Assembly (NCBI GenBank): GCA_023212725.1
Contig: JALBYF010000064.1
Coordinates: forward strand, 40,511-104,510
DNA length: 64,000 bases
DNA from: Tranzscheliella williamsii
Lineage: Eukaryota; Basidiomycota; Ustilaginomycetes; Ustilaginales; Ustilaginaceae
Reading direction: 5' to 3'
Positions within the stretch are counted from its first letter, which is position 1. Every line of letters begins with the position of its first letter. This document shows positions 22,401 through 31,638 of this stretch, in pieces. Below the pieces are notes generated by a model, which worked only from the letters and a program-made list of their open reading frames with translations, was not told the origin of the DNA and made no database searches. The position numbers and the translations under genes are program-made.

Positions 22401-24603
22401 AACAGTCCCCTCAGTACCGAACTCTGTGGCCTCTCAGCAGTCGCCATCAGCAACAGCACATTCGGCGACCGCTCCCGTTCGAACAGCGTCAACATCATTG
22501 AAGGACAGCTCACCAAACAGCTTTCCGCCATCTGTCGACGAAGGCTTTGGCACTGACCTGGACATTGGTGGCGAAGAAGACCGTCACTCCCCTATGGGAT
22601 CAACTGTTTCAATGAGAGACAGAGGCTACAGCAACGCCAGCTCCTCATTATACGCAACGGACGACGTTGCAACGCAATCTTCGCCCTACAGTCTTTCGAC
22701 CATCGACAGTACCAAGGAGCGGTTGATCACAGACCAGGCTATCCGTTCGACTCCAAGAAAAATGAGCAACGCCACTGTTGCGTCATCGACGTCGGATGCG
22801 CCCAATCAGCAGTCTGAAGATGAAGTGGGGCTTCAATTGAGCCTCGCCAGAGCACAACTGGGTTTGCAATGCGCCCGGTCCAGCGGTGGCTATGTTTCGA
22901 TCGATGAGCTATGGGACAAACTCTTTCATGCTGCTGTCTCACGAACAGACGAGCGCTTCGTCACCACCTTTATGGTTTTCTACCGAGGCTTTGCAACACC
23001 TATGGACTTATTGAGGCAGATGATTCTTCGCTTCGAGTCATTGACGCAGAAGGATATTTCCGATGGGCTGATGCACCGATTTGCCCTGATCAGGCTAGCC
23101 AACATGCTCGGTGACTGGGTCTTGGACTATCCTGGAGATCTTTCCCATCCCGAGACCCATTCTTCGCTTGTCAATTTTCATTCCCAGCTTCTCCAGCATC
23201 ACGATACAACGCACACGGCTGGCCAGATTCGCGCTGCCGTCGAAGCAACCGCTTATGCCGTCGACCTCGATGCCATATGGAGCCGGTCGCTGAACAGCGA
23301 GCAGCCCAGGCACCACGGCGTGCTCGCACACCCAATGGGGAGGCCGCGTGGGGACATGGCGCCTGCGCTTGATGGGCTGCCAAGGAGCTCCTCCAACAAT
23401 AGCACATCGGTGCTTGTCTCTCCTTCGGGCAATTCAAGTCAGGAATTTGAGCCTCCTTCTCGCGTGAATACTGCCGATATCCTTAGCACGCTGCAAGATC
23501 AAGCCGATTCGGAAGGCAGTTTGCCCTTGCATTCAGAGACAACCGAAAGCGGTCGATCTCGCAGCGTATCTGACCTAACCACTTCGTCTACGGAAGGTGC
23601 TGCAGCGGGCCCGCCACGCGGCAGCAAGGCGATCGATCAGGCAAATATCAGTCTGGGCGGGGCCAGCAGCAGCAGCAATGGAAGCGGCTTGAGCGGTGGC
23701 TCACACGTTCACGGGCCATCGCAGATCCATGCCGGAGGTCCTCACGAAACCGGGAAAGGGGCACAGGATCAGAAGCTAGTTCTGCGTCACATATCAAATC
23801 AACTCATGGAGATAGACGACGAGGTGATTGCTGCCGAATTGACACGCCTCGAGTGGGTCTTTTTCACTGCGATTCAACCGCGAGATCTGCTGCGGCACAT
23901 CTTGGTCCCGCATCACCAGCGCGATGGACCGGTGGCAAGATCGATTTCCCACTTCAACTACATCTCGAACTGGGTCTGTTCGATGATTTTGGTCCAAGGC
24001 AAGACCAAGCACCGGGCCAGGATGCTGGAGAAGTTCTACAACATTGCGTCGATCCTACGTCACGACAACAATTACGGCTCGCTAAACAGCGTGCTCGGAG
24101 GACTGAGCAAGACGGTTGTCCATCGTCTTAAGCACACGCGCGAGCTGCTGAAAGGCAAAGCGGTGAACAAGGCCTACCAGAGCTTGGTGCGGCTGATGTC
24201 GAACGAGCGATCCAGCGCGGCTTACCGCCTGGCGTTGGAGAACTCGGACGGCCCGACGATTCCGTATGTGGGTGTCCATCTGCAGGACATCCTCTCGATC
24301 TCGGACGGCAATCCGTCCAAGAGGGCGAGTGACGGGATGATCCATTGGCGCAAGTTTTCGCTCATGGACGAGGCGGTGATGGCCGTGGCGCGGTGCCAGC
24401 AGTACGATCGGTACATCAAGCCGAACCCGTCGGTGGGCAAGCTGATCGTCGATGTGCCCGTCATGGACGACGAGGCGCTGTACGAGCGCTCGCTGATTGT
24501 CGAACCGCGCTCGCAGGGCGCGCCCGCCATCGCAACGAGCAAGATCAAGGACCTCAAGACGTTCCTCCAGAACCAGACCTCCTTGGGCTCCGGCCACAAC
24601 TAG
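19468..24603 (+). CDS. Ras guanine-nucleotide exchange factor with internal Ras-like domain
   Basis: The 1711-residue protein should activate a Ras/Rap-type GTPase at membranes. The first 790 residues are Ser/Pro-rich and probably disordered. A small-GTPase-like domain follows at about 798-965 with P-loop GHSLSGKST and a typical LCYDASEIASF strand. The RasGEF N-terminal (REM) domain lies at about 1144-1215 (DELWDKLFHAAVS, TFMVFYRGF). The Cdc25-homology catalytic domain lies at about 1444-1680 (FNYISNWVCSMIL, FYNIASILRHDNNYGSLNSV, PYVGVHLQDIL). The G domain lacks a clear DxxG (LEIDAS sits there) and NKxD (ACKSE instead), so it may bind nucleotide poorly. Linkers between domains are Ser-rich and could be phosphorylated. 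Single exon, low-complexity start ATG at 19468. Confidence 0.88.
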   Translation: MASSVSNMEDPVGLSNKKKPAFAAFWERQRKDSSTPATLPPPLHHDPPKQAVSANTASQQPGPPAPLTSKDAVPPPAAPGFVGVQRLIQQYSLSGLAGTPSSSTPTTQPPSHLTRSASSKRPNISPHSSATVPPTITTHLAAEKPDGPHLVEGPTLGRPPSPSQPPKPASITSPVAERKRSTRHQATRDVLPQEKATRTQAVDSGNLATATLRTADDPWPLPALPASSLSQSMRRGESTDSDGADSQLTPRPTRIGDKARETDAERVRRRRKLLKEQLRNRSNKRRSAGAPELTDPLLPSSDEDSDQDDIDAGGFARDKHSLDVGKKRNSIQRRSRDATIEQKPNQQGMPKDSGSSSSNSPDSASRPERFYDTQSHVSTPSKINPTSTSRIEAGLDFTPKRAPSLEDTRPWLEFSPLLTEAELHDDPTQTIDTSLLTSTSQSRIDEAVNDLTTLPSASSSALVPTRSDDSLVSPPGLGLSNAPQLPPATSYLAMQSPTQASSLRSHRNTALPPPRPSPNAPLPPPPTVSIHRSGSIDRDASTVRSQRKMVDGTMGVSIDDRTNSSLRYTPEQESVLPELISEPTLSVPVIRERSNSLRRSEGVPSLKHAKQGLARTENASLSSDEPTTATAQRQVARPSMIGRPRGFTVGAIPASPTLNRGSAQSVTPTKSRPRSLLSNEIFPGLDLAETRQRSSALPDASGIRDARLGDLSTRKGNNTLIASAQTSPNAGRSSAAGGRSTSYFGVGIGERERGTAAETAAQGSGGGERRPSVGSRARSGSSASLLQQVNSHPKSHASFVIAVVGHSLSGKSTVIKKGLRQFGLSKPHVLSEKVTSHSTVCVVDQEQRTIEVLEIDASVLLNGPSKRFAWPKFLPRIDAVILCYDASEIASFRGMSELLENFAVANLSTVMLACKSEVHPKAVDPYYASDMACVYNVGLAECTVQSEEGKKRMRDCFSYLVKEVAKSRSGRSRRGQATTVPSVPNSVASQQSPSATAHSATAPVRTASTSLKDSSPNSFPPSVDEGFGTDLDIGGEEDRHSPMGSTVSMRDRGYSNASSSLYATDDVATQSSPYSLSTIDSTKERLITDQAIRSTPRKMSNATVASSTSDAPNQQSEDEVGLQLSLARAQLGLQCARSSGGYVSIDELWDKLFHAAVSRTDERFVTTFMVFYRGFATPMDLLRQMILRFESLTQKDISDGLMHRFALIRLANMLGDWVLDYPGDLSHPETHSSLVNFHSQLLQHHDTTHTAGQIRAAVEATAYAVDLDAIWSRSLNSEQPRHHGVLAHPMGRPRGDMAPALDGLPRSSSNNSTSVLVSPSGNSSQEFEPPSRVNTADILSTLQDQADSEGSLPLHSETTESGRSRSVSDLTTSSTEGAAAGPPRGSKAIDQANISLGGASSSSNGSGLSGGSHVHGPSQIHAGGPHETGKGAQDQKLVLRHISNQLMEIDDEVIAAELTRLEWVFFTAIQPRDLLRHILVPHHQRDGPVARSISHFNYISNWVCSMILVQGKTKHRARMLEKFYNIASILRHDNNYGSLNSVLGGLSKTVVHRLKHTRELLKGKAVNKAYQSLVRLMSNERSSAAYRLALENSDGPTIPYVGVHLQDILSISDGNPSKRASDGMIHWRKFSLMDEAVMAVARCQQYDRYIKPNPSVGKLIVDVPVMDDEALYERSLIVEPRSQGAPAIATSKIKDLKTFLQNQTSLGSGHN

Positions 24604-24906
24604 CCGGCGCGTCCGCTCCCACTCCCTCCCTAAGCAGTGCTTCACACAGACACCTGGGCAATGATACCTGTTTTTCACCCTCTTGCCGGACCGTTGGCGG
24701 TATGTGTGCACATCCGGTGGGGCCGGACTGCTGAGTTACGCGGCGCAGACCCTTGGGTGTGCACGCTCACGGCCTACCCAACCAGCCCGTGCCTGACGCG
24801 GCCTGCTCACGCGGCTGCCGTTTCCACACACGCTGACAGCGGGTCGGCAACACGCTCGGGCAGGAGAAAAGATTTCTGAGCCGACCGCTGGACACGGCGC
24901 AGCAGA
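24604..24906. other. convergent 3' region
   Basis: A gap between two converging genes (RasGEF and FAD monooxygenase). No gene is seen; it should hold both 3' ends. Confidence 0.5.
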
Positions 24907-26279
24907 CTAGTTCCGACTGCTGGATGCGCCACCGGCGCCGAGGTTGGTGCGCATCCACTTCTGCAATGCCGCGCGGTCGTGTTGCTGCTCCCACGCCCAT
25001 ACTTTCTGGAAGGTCTCGTCCCAGCTGCGCGCGAGATTGGCATTGTCTTGGCCAGCGAGAAACTCGTATTGGTTGTGGGTGTCGCGGCTCCACCGGAACA
25101 AGTTGTTGGCGCGTGGCAGCCGGATGGCGTCAAATGCGCGAATGGCTTGCTGAAGGGCACCCGAGTAACACTTTCAGTATGGCATCGCGATGGTGCGCCT
25201 CGACCGGACCTACTTACGGGGACATTATTGGCATTTACGCCGTCGGACGTGAGCAGCATGTGGACAAACGCCGCATCCTCGAGAGCCAGAGCGGTGTTGG
25301 AGCCGAGCGCAGGCATGGCCGCATGGGCGGCATCACCGATCAAGATCACACGCTGGTTCGTCGCAGATTGCAGTGGCTCCTTGAAATCATAAACAGGCAG
25401 CCGTTGCACTTGTGGCTGCTGTCGTACCAATTCTTGGATGAAAGGGCTCCGGACCTGAAAGTCGTCCAAGGCTTCAGGTCCCGCGATCGAGTGCGGGCTG
25501 GCCCTTTCCGGCTGCGCGCCATCCAACCGGGTCTGGAAAAGCACCACGTTTACATACTTGCGCTTGTCGATTGGATAGAGGACCGAGTGGGCACTTTTGT
25601 CCAGCAGAAATACTGGCGTGTTGTGCGGGGCCAATGCAGCGAGTCCCTCAGCCTTTGCGATGCGCTCCACTTCGCTTGCACGCATAATGAACCTCAGAGC
25701 ATCGATGCCGGTGTACTTGAGGGCATCATCGCCAGCCACGGCTGAAGGGCCCGACTTTGCTGGGCTCAAAGCGCCGCGCACCTGGGAATGGATCCCATCC
25801 GCTCCGATTACCAGATCAAACGGCTGGCTCTTGCCGTCCGCGAAGTGGATCACGGCCTTCTTGCCGTTGTCGCTGACTCGTGTAACCTGCTGGTTCCAGT
25901 GGATCTTGTTGTTGAATCGATTAAGTAAGATCTTGCCTAGAGAGTCTCGATGGATCGAGACAAAACCATCCTGAGGGCCTTCAAGAGAGGTAATGTACTG
26001 CACCGGTTCGGTTCGTGAGTCGTACATGTGGAAAAACAGCTTGGTATTGGCGGCCGAAGAAGGTGTGGTGTAGTCGCGGACGTTATCGCCGATCCCCATA
26101 TAGTCCATAGCACGCAGGGCAGGCGGGTTGAGTGATATGCCCGAGCCCTTGGCGCTCCATTCGCTGGCTCTCTCGAAGACGCTAACCTTGAAGCCGCTTT
26201 CGGCGAGGAGGCCGGCCACAGAAATTCCGCTTACGCCGGCGCCAACGACGCCGACGGTCATCTGTCCAGCAGCACTCAT
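24907..26279 (-). CDS. FAD-dependent monooxygenase, salicylate hydroxylase-like (one intron)
   Basis: This is a class A flavoprotein monooxygenase that should hydroxylate an aromatic or similar small substrate using NAD(P)H and O2. The N-terminal Rossmann motif is VGVVGAGVSGISVAG; the DG motif is VIGADGIHSQVR and the FAD-ribityl GD motif is LIGDAAHAAMPALGSNTALA. A 68-bp GTAAGT...TTCAG intron at 25150-25217 (phase 0) must be removed: reading through it gives a foreign tail, while splicing joins VNANNVP to QAIRAFDAIRLPRANNLFRW and ends LGAGGASSSRN. CDS: complement(24907..25149, 25218..26279), 434 residues, normal for the family. The frame also has an ATG at 26339, but a TATA-like box at 26377-26384 is only about 40 bp before it, which favours 26279. 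The substrate is unknown. Confidence 0.85.
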
Positions 26280-27556
26280 CGTAGAGCTGGCTCCTGCGAA
26301 CTGCACTAAGCAAGATGGACTCGTGGAAGCGGTGTACACTGGAAAGCGGACCAGGCTAAGCGATCCACAAAGCCTCCTTATAAAGGAACGAATGAGGGAG
26401 CATCTACTGCCTCAAAACATTGACCCAAAGGCAGTCGCGGTCGCTCAATTCAGTTGAACCGCTGAGACGGTACGGCCCGAAAAACTTGACCTCATCGGTA
26501 CAGACGGTGACTCGGATTTGCTGTCCGTACATGAGAGGGACTTGCACCACGGCCCGAGTTCATCAGCAAGTCGGTGGGACATTCGGCAGCGAGGTAGACG
26601 CGGAAAAAGTATTGTGGCGCAAAAGAGCCGGTCTGGGCAGAGGGCCAAGATGGCTTACTATGTGGTGAGCGCTTTGGGATATGCCGCCTTTATATAGATC
26701 AGGGTGGGCGTCGACTCGCGGATTGTTTTACCACCAGTGTGTGGCTGGCCTATGTCGAGGGCGGCGTCTCCGCTTGACGAGGATGACAGACCAAGACTCC
26801 ATACAGCTGTGGGGCACGCTTGCCCATACCTTACAATCGTCACTGTATACCTAGCATTGTATCTGCATGTTGGGATGTGTCGTTGCAAGGGCCTAGATTT
26901 GATCCGGTCGACTGCGGGTGGGAAAACCGCCATACAAGCGCTGCGATCAACCCACAACCTTCATCTGTGGACATCTAAGCAGTGCGAACGGTCTCAGAGC
27001 TTCTGATGCTCGCTATGGAACAGCTTACGTTCTCCTCGTGGTGGGAATGTGCAGAAAGGAGAAGAGCTCATGAGTGGCTGCACACCCACAAAATGTAAAC
27101 ACGGCGACATTGAACCGCGAATCAGTGAAAGCGCCGGGGCAATTAGCCTTTAGCTCAAATTGAGATAGCTTCGAGCATTCTTAGCAGAGATCCATGAGAA
27201 CAGCAGCTAGACGTGGTGATCAGGAAGAAGATGAGGCTGTTTTCGCCCTTTCATACGGAGATTACATAGTGCATGCGTGGGTTTGGTCTACATCAACCGT
27301 TTTCCGCGTATCTGTATCTGCAAGCGATCCGGTCCAGGTCCCACACCTAATGAGCATTGATTGCTGATCTTCAACTATGTGGGGACGGTTGCCTCATGAC
27401 CTTCCCTTCCGTCCGTCTGTCTTGCCAACTAATCTTGGAGGCATCACGTTCGCCATAAAAAGCGTGGTCAGAGCTATTTATGCTTAGACTTTATCAGCTG
27501 TGTGTGCGCTGCCCCAATTGTTTAGCGCGCCACACTTCTTTGGAAGCCACCTCCTC
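26280..27556. other. divergent intergenic region
   Basis: About 1.3 kb between the FAD monooxygenase and the broken metalloprotease gene. No gene is recognised; open frames of up to 100 codons here have no protein-like features. It should contain both promoters. Confidence 0.5.
26377..26384 (-). promoter_or_regulatory. TATA-like box of the FAD monooxygenase gene
   Basis: Reads TTTATAAG on the minus strand, about 100 bp before the chosen start codon. Position and sequence fit a TATA element; there is no other support. Confidence 0.35.
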
Positions 27557-28425
27557 ATGATGCACCTCAGCAAGCTTTCCTTCTTTGCCAGCGCCGCCTT
27601 CGTGCTGGCTGCACCGGCTTTCGCCGATCCCTTGGCCGATTCTGCCAGTCTGATGTGCGGCACCACACAGCAGGCGCCTGCCGAAATAGAGCAGAAATAG
27701 AGCAGGCACTGGCTATTATAGTTGCCGCCAGGAAGGCCCAGATGTCTGCCTTTGATACTTCGAAAAAGCTTACCGCTTCTATCCCTGTCTACTGCCACGT
27801 AATTACTGATGGCTCCCAGGGACAGTTGAGCTCAAGCGCTATTTCGAGCTCTATCTCGATGCTGAACGACAGCTTTAGGAGCACCGGTCTCTCCTTTTAC
27901 CTCGCCGGTAGCGAAATCACCACCAACTCCAATTGGTTCCACATCCTTAGGCCAGGAAGCTCGTCGGAGCGCGATATGAAGAAGGCCCTCCGAAAGGGTG
28001 GCGCCAGCGCGCTTAATGTATACAGTGTCAGGGTGTCTGGCGGTTCGATCGCATATTCGGCGTACCCCTGGGACTACTCGTCCGACCCGCAGAACGATGG
28101 TATCGTCCTCCACTACGCGAGCTTCCCCAACGGGCTGCTGACGGGCTACCATACTGGCAAGATATTGGTTCACGAGGTTGGCCACTGGGCCGGTCTCTAC
28201 CACGTCTTCCAGGGAGGCTGCGCCAGTCCTGGTGACCATGTCGACGATACCGCTCCACAGTCCAATGTCACCATTGGTTGCCCCTCTTTCCAGGACTCCT
28301 GCCCTGGCGGCGGGAGCGACAACATCCACAATCATATGGATCACAGTGAGGACACCTGCAGAAACAACTTCACTAACGACCAGATCGCACGAATGAGCTG
28401 CGCTATGGAGACCTACCGACTCTAA
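27557..28425 (+). pseudogene. secreted M43-type metalloprotease, frameshifted by an 11-bp duplication
   Basis: The N-terminus, from MMHLSKLSFF, is a clear signal peptide (ASAAFVLAAPAFA). The rest, in another frame, is a pappalysin/MEP1-like zinc metalloprotease: zinc site HEVGHWAGLYH, downstream CASPGDHVDDTAPQ, and the Met-turn region HNHMDHSEDTC with FTNDQIARMSC. Fungal relatives of this kind are secreted proteases. The two frames are separated by a direct 11-bp duplication (GAAATAGAGCA at 27683-27693 and again at 27694-27704). The second copy creates a TAG at 27698-27700, so the ORF stops after 47 codons. One copy alone would keep the frame through to the stop at 28425. No GT-AG intron of reasonable size explains the break. 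It could be a true recent pseudogene or an assembly error. Confidence 0.85.
27683..27704 (+). repeat. 11-bp tandem duplication inside the metalloprotease gene
   Basis: Two identical, adjacent copies of GAAATAGAGCA. Eleven bases is not a multiple of three, so the duplication shifts the frame and brings in a stop. Confidence 0.95.
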
Positions 28426-29018
28426 GCGTCTTTTGTCGCCGCCTTTTTAGCGGGACAACTAAGAGAGAAGAAAAGCCGTATAGTCGCTCGAAAAGCTGGC
28501 ATTTATCATCCCAAGGATGATTGTGATTCAACTGCTATGCTGCCCTCATCCCCATCCCCTTCGCTTTCGAATCGACCTCCATTACTCACACTGTTACGGT
28601 ATTTGCCCTGCCCGTCCGCACTGTAATGTCCGTGTCTTCCACATCCTGTTTTTAGTGGGAACAACATGTAAAACGAAGTGAAACATGTGAGGGTTGCAGC
28701 TGTAATACATCGCCTAGAGAGATGGCGACAGACTGCTAATTCAGGTGGGTGCTCCTGTCATGAACCTGCCTAAAATGGCACAACTGGATGGCCCACGGCG
28801 GAGTAGAGCAGTTGTTAGGTCTTCCCAGATGTTCACGTACGACTCGAAGATCGGCTTAGAAATCCAAGACGGGCTCGGAACCGAAAAGATGTCGCGCTAG
28901 ATTGGCGTTCGTGGGATGGTGCAGCTGAGATGCGCCTTGCAGACTTGCTCATACGCTACAACGATCATCGCCTAGCATCTGCTGTGGATACGTCCGCCAC
29001 GCACCGCTCATCTATACA
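28426..29018. other. intergenic region
   Basis: No gene is seen. It contains the metalloprotease 3' end and the upstream region of the complex I subunit gene. Confidence 0.5.
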
Positions 29019-29678
29019 ATGCTGGGTCTTCAACGACTAGTTCCGGCGGCACGGGGCATGCACATGTGCGCTGTGGCGCGCGCCAGCAACGGCTTCTTCG
29101 TGCGGCCAGCGAACGCGCCCACGTCGTCCAACTCGCCGACGGTGCCGCAGCCCAAGCCACTCCGCCCGGTCGCCCAGCCACACACACCAGATCACATCCC
29201 TGCGGAACAGGCGCCGAACTTCCCCACCACGTGGTCCGAATCGCAGAATCCAAAACGCAATGCCATGAAGGGCCCGCGCTTCGAACAGCTCGACATGCGC
29301 TTCCAGCCCCAGGCACTCGCGGCGATCGAGATGATCCAGAGAGAGCCCATCCGTCTCTCCCCAACCCGCATCGCCTCGTGCGACGGTGGTGCGTATCCTC
29401 CGCCCCCTGCCCGGCGTCTCCTCGCCCTCTTGCTTCATAGACTAATCCAGCTTATCTACCGCTCACTTTGTTGCAATCTCACAGGAGGAGGCCCGCTCGG
29501 CCACCCAAAGGTCTTTATCAACCTCGACAGCCCCGGACCCAAGGCCTGCACATACTGGTAAGTGCCGCTTTGTCCTCAGACTCGCGCCGAGTTCCGACTG
29601 ACTCTTGGTTGTCCGTACACCCACCGTGTTCTGACTTGCAGCGGCATCCGCTTCGAGCTTGACCACTCGCACCACTGA
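29019..29678 (+). CDS. NADH dehydrogenase (complex I) 13-kDa zinc-binding subunit, NDUFS6-like (three exons)
   Basis: This is the mitochondrial complex I accessory subunit with a C-terminal zf-CHCC zinc site. Exon 1 begins with a basic, Arg/Ala-rich presequence (MLGLQRLVPAARGMHM) and ends at RIASCDG. Intron 1 is 29389-29484 (GTGCGT...CACAG, 96 bp, phase 1) and intron 2 is 29558-29641 (GTAAGT...TGCAG, 84 bp, phase 2). Splicing gives [20 protein letters not shown], then ACTYCGIRFELDHSHH and a stop. The Cys/His pattern (CDG, GHP, CTYCG) is the expected zinc ligand set. CDS: join(29019..29388, 29485..29557, 29642..29678), 159 residues. Confidence 0.9.
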
Positions 29679-29845
29679 TCCACCGCCGAATTCACTTTCA
29701 GCACCCGATTTCGCCACCAACATACAGGCTCAGTCAATACACAGATGTTCTCTCTCGTTACAGCGTGAGGCCCATCTTCAGAATCGGTTTGACAACCGCT
29801 AGAGTGGGATTACATAGTAGGCAAGGGGCAGCGATGGGAAGCAGT

Positions 29846-30799
29846 CTAGGCCTTCCAGTCATACTGAGGCTCCCATCCGAGCTCCCTCTTGGCCTTTGCG
29901 TTGGACAGGAGGGTGACATTGGGATCGTCGGTGAGCGGCGTGTAGGGGACGTTGGGGAAAACCTGCTTGACGAGGTCAGCGGAAGGGGTCCTCATCACGG
30001 TGTTGTTGTTGGCGAGGATGTACTTGTGATGGCCGGTGAAATCCTTTTTGAGGGCGAGTTCGATGGCCTTGGCGGCGTCGCGGGCGTCGATGTAGCCCCA
30101 GCAGTTCCAGTAGCGCTTCTTGGGGTCGTCCTGCCAGGTTTCGAAGTCGGCGTACTCGTGCGCGAGCATGATGTTGGAGAAGCGGAAGCTGACGATCTTG
30201 GCCTCGCCGGCGGTGTTGCGGTGGGACTGGGCGGACCAGCGGACGAACTGGTCGGCGAGGGTTTCGCCGACCAGCTTGGAGAGCGAGTAGGCGGACTCGG
30301 GCTGGAGGGGTGTCTCTTCGGTGATGGGGAGCGCGGCGGGGGGAATGTCCAGGGGGAGGCCGATCAGGGTCTCGCTGGAGGCGAGGACGATGTTAGAGAT
30401 CGCAAGCTTGCGGCACGCCTCGAGGACGTTGTAGGTGGCCGAGACGTTGGTGTTGAACTGGTGGCTCGAGGCGGACTGGCCCGGCGACGGCATCGCCGCC
30501 AGGTGGACCACCGCATCGACGCCCTTGTAGGCCATGTCCACCTCCATAAGCGCCTCCAGCACCTGCCCCATGTCGGTCAGATCCACCTCGACCAGCCGGT
30601 AAGCACCCCCCAACCCGCCCTTGCCATCCTCCGACACCCCTTTCGGCCGCACCCGGTCAAAGTTAAGCACCTCCCACCCAGCTGCCGCAAGATGCGCCAC
30701 CGTCGCACGCCCCAACTTGCCCGATCCACCAGTAACAACCACGCGCGGCTTCTGCGGCCGCACCGACTCGCCAAGTGTAAGCGGTTGAGAAGAGGTCAT
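29846..30799 (-). CDS. NAD-dependent epimerase/dehydratase (extended SDR)
   Basis: The 317-residue protein is an extended short-chain dehydrogenase. It shows the Rossmann motif VVVTGGSGKLG, an aspartate after the second strand (LNFDRV), AVVHLAAMPSP, the Ser region LASSETL and the catalytic YxxxK as YSLSK. Relatives act on nucleotide sugars or uronates; I cannot tell the substrate here. The frame is open to 30952, but the ATG at 30799 (MTSSQPLTLGES) comes just before the conserved fold, and the upstream extension looks like leader sequence. The gene converges with the complex I subunit gene, with 167 bp between the two stop codons. Confidence 0.85.
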   Translation of the reverse strand: MTSSQPLTLGESVRPQKPRVVVTGGSGKLGRATVAHLAAAGWEVLNFDRVRPKGVSEDGKGGLGGAYRLVEVDLTDMGQVLEALMEVDMAYKGVDAVVHLAAMPSPGQSASSHQFNTNVSATYNVLEACRKLAISNIVLASSETLIGLPLDIPPAALPITEETPLQPESAYSLSKLVGETLADQFVRWSAQSHRNTAGEAKIVSFRFSNIMLAHEYADFETWQDDPKKRYWNCWGYIDARDAAKAIELALKKDFTGHHKYILANNNTVMRTPSADLVKQVFPNVPYTPLTDDPNVTLLSNAKAKRELGWEPQYDWKA

Positions 30800-31638
30800 A
30801 CTGCCGAAATGGATATCTTCACAGTCACAGTATGCGGTAGAGATGGGTGGTGGGCAATGAGCATGTGCCCAACGGCACTTGTATAAGTACAGCCTCCGTC
30901 GCTCCCCGGCAATCAGGGTGATACAACACACGGGATCTCGCAGGCTATGCAAGGGAGCCGGGTATCTATGACGTTTGCCCCATAGAGTGCCAGTGATGCG
31001 GCAGAGGTAAGGCGTCTACATTGGCGGACGAGGGCAAGCCCAGCTCGGCATGGCTTGCGGCGACCGACGGCCGGTGCCCACCTTTTGGCTGATAACAGTG
31101 CAAAAGAACAGAGGCAGAAGCGAGCCGGAAGCCACAAGGAGGTGCCGCATAGGCCTCGGTGATCTCCTCGCGCATCTACTACTTATAGGCACCGGCAACG
31201 CTACCGGCGATGTAGCCCTGAGAATTGCGAGCAGAATCACAGCCAAACCTGTAACTACCACAACTCCACCCTGTGGCAAGCTTGTTCGTCACTCACACGT
31301 CAGACACCGGCTACAAAACGCGCTTTTGTCATCAAGAAATGTGAAATCACCACAAAAATCAAGAAGGGATCTGAATCGAGAACGAAGCTTATGTCATGCT
31401 GACGAGCTAACCCGAATGTGGTCACGCGTGGCTGAGCCAAAGCCCTAAAATCCAAGTCGAACGCCGTTCATGGCCGGAAAAGTAAGATTGCGCGCGCTGA
31501 GCTCTAGAAAAGTCACTGAGCCAAAGGAAGAGGGAGGCATGGAGCGTGGGAGCGAGAGATAGTCAACTTATATCCAAGCAGAATTGCGTCCGCCACTTGG
31601 ATTACCACGACGTCCATCATCCACACAATCCATACGAC
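30800..31638. other. divergent upstream region of epimerase and NFS1
   Basis: About 840 bp between two divergent genes. No further gene is seen; the promoters of both should lie here. Confidence 0.5.

Noticed and set aside
27655..28425. Intact metalloprotease starting at 27655
   Set aside because: This start lacks a signal peptide; the true signal peptide lies in the other frame, so the duplication explains the data better.
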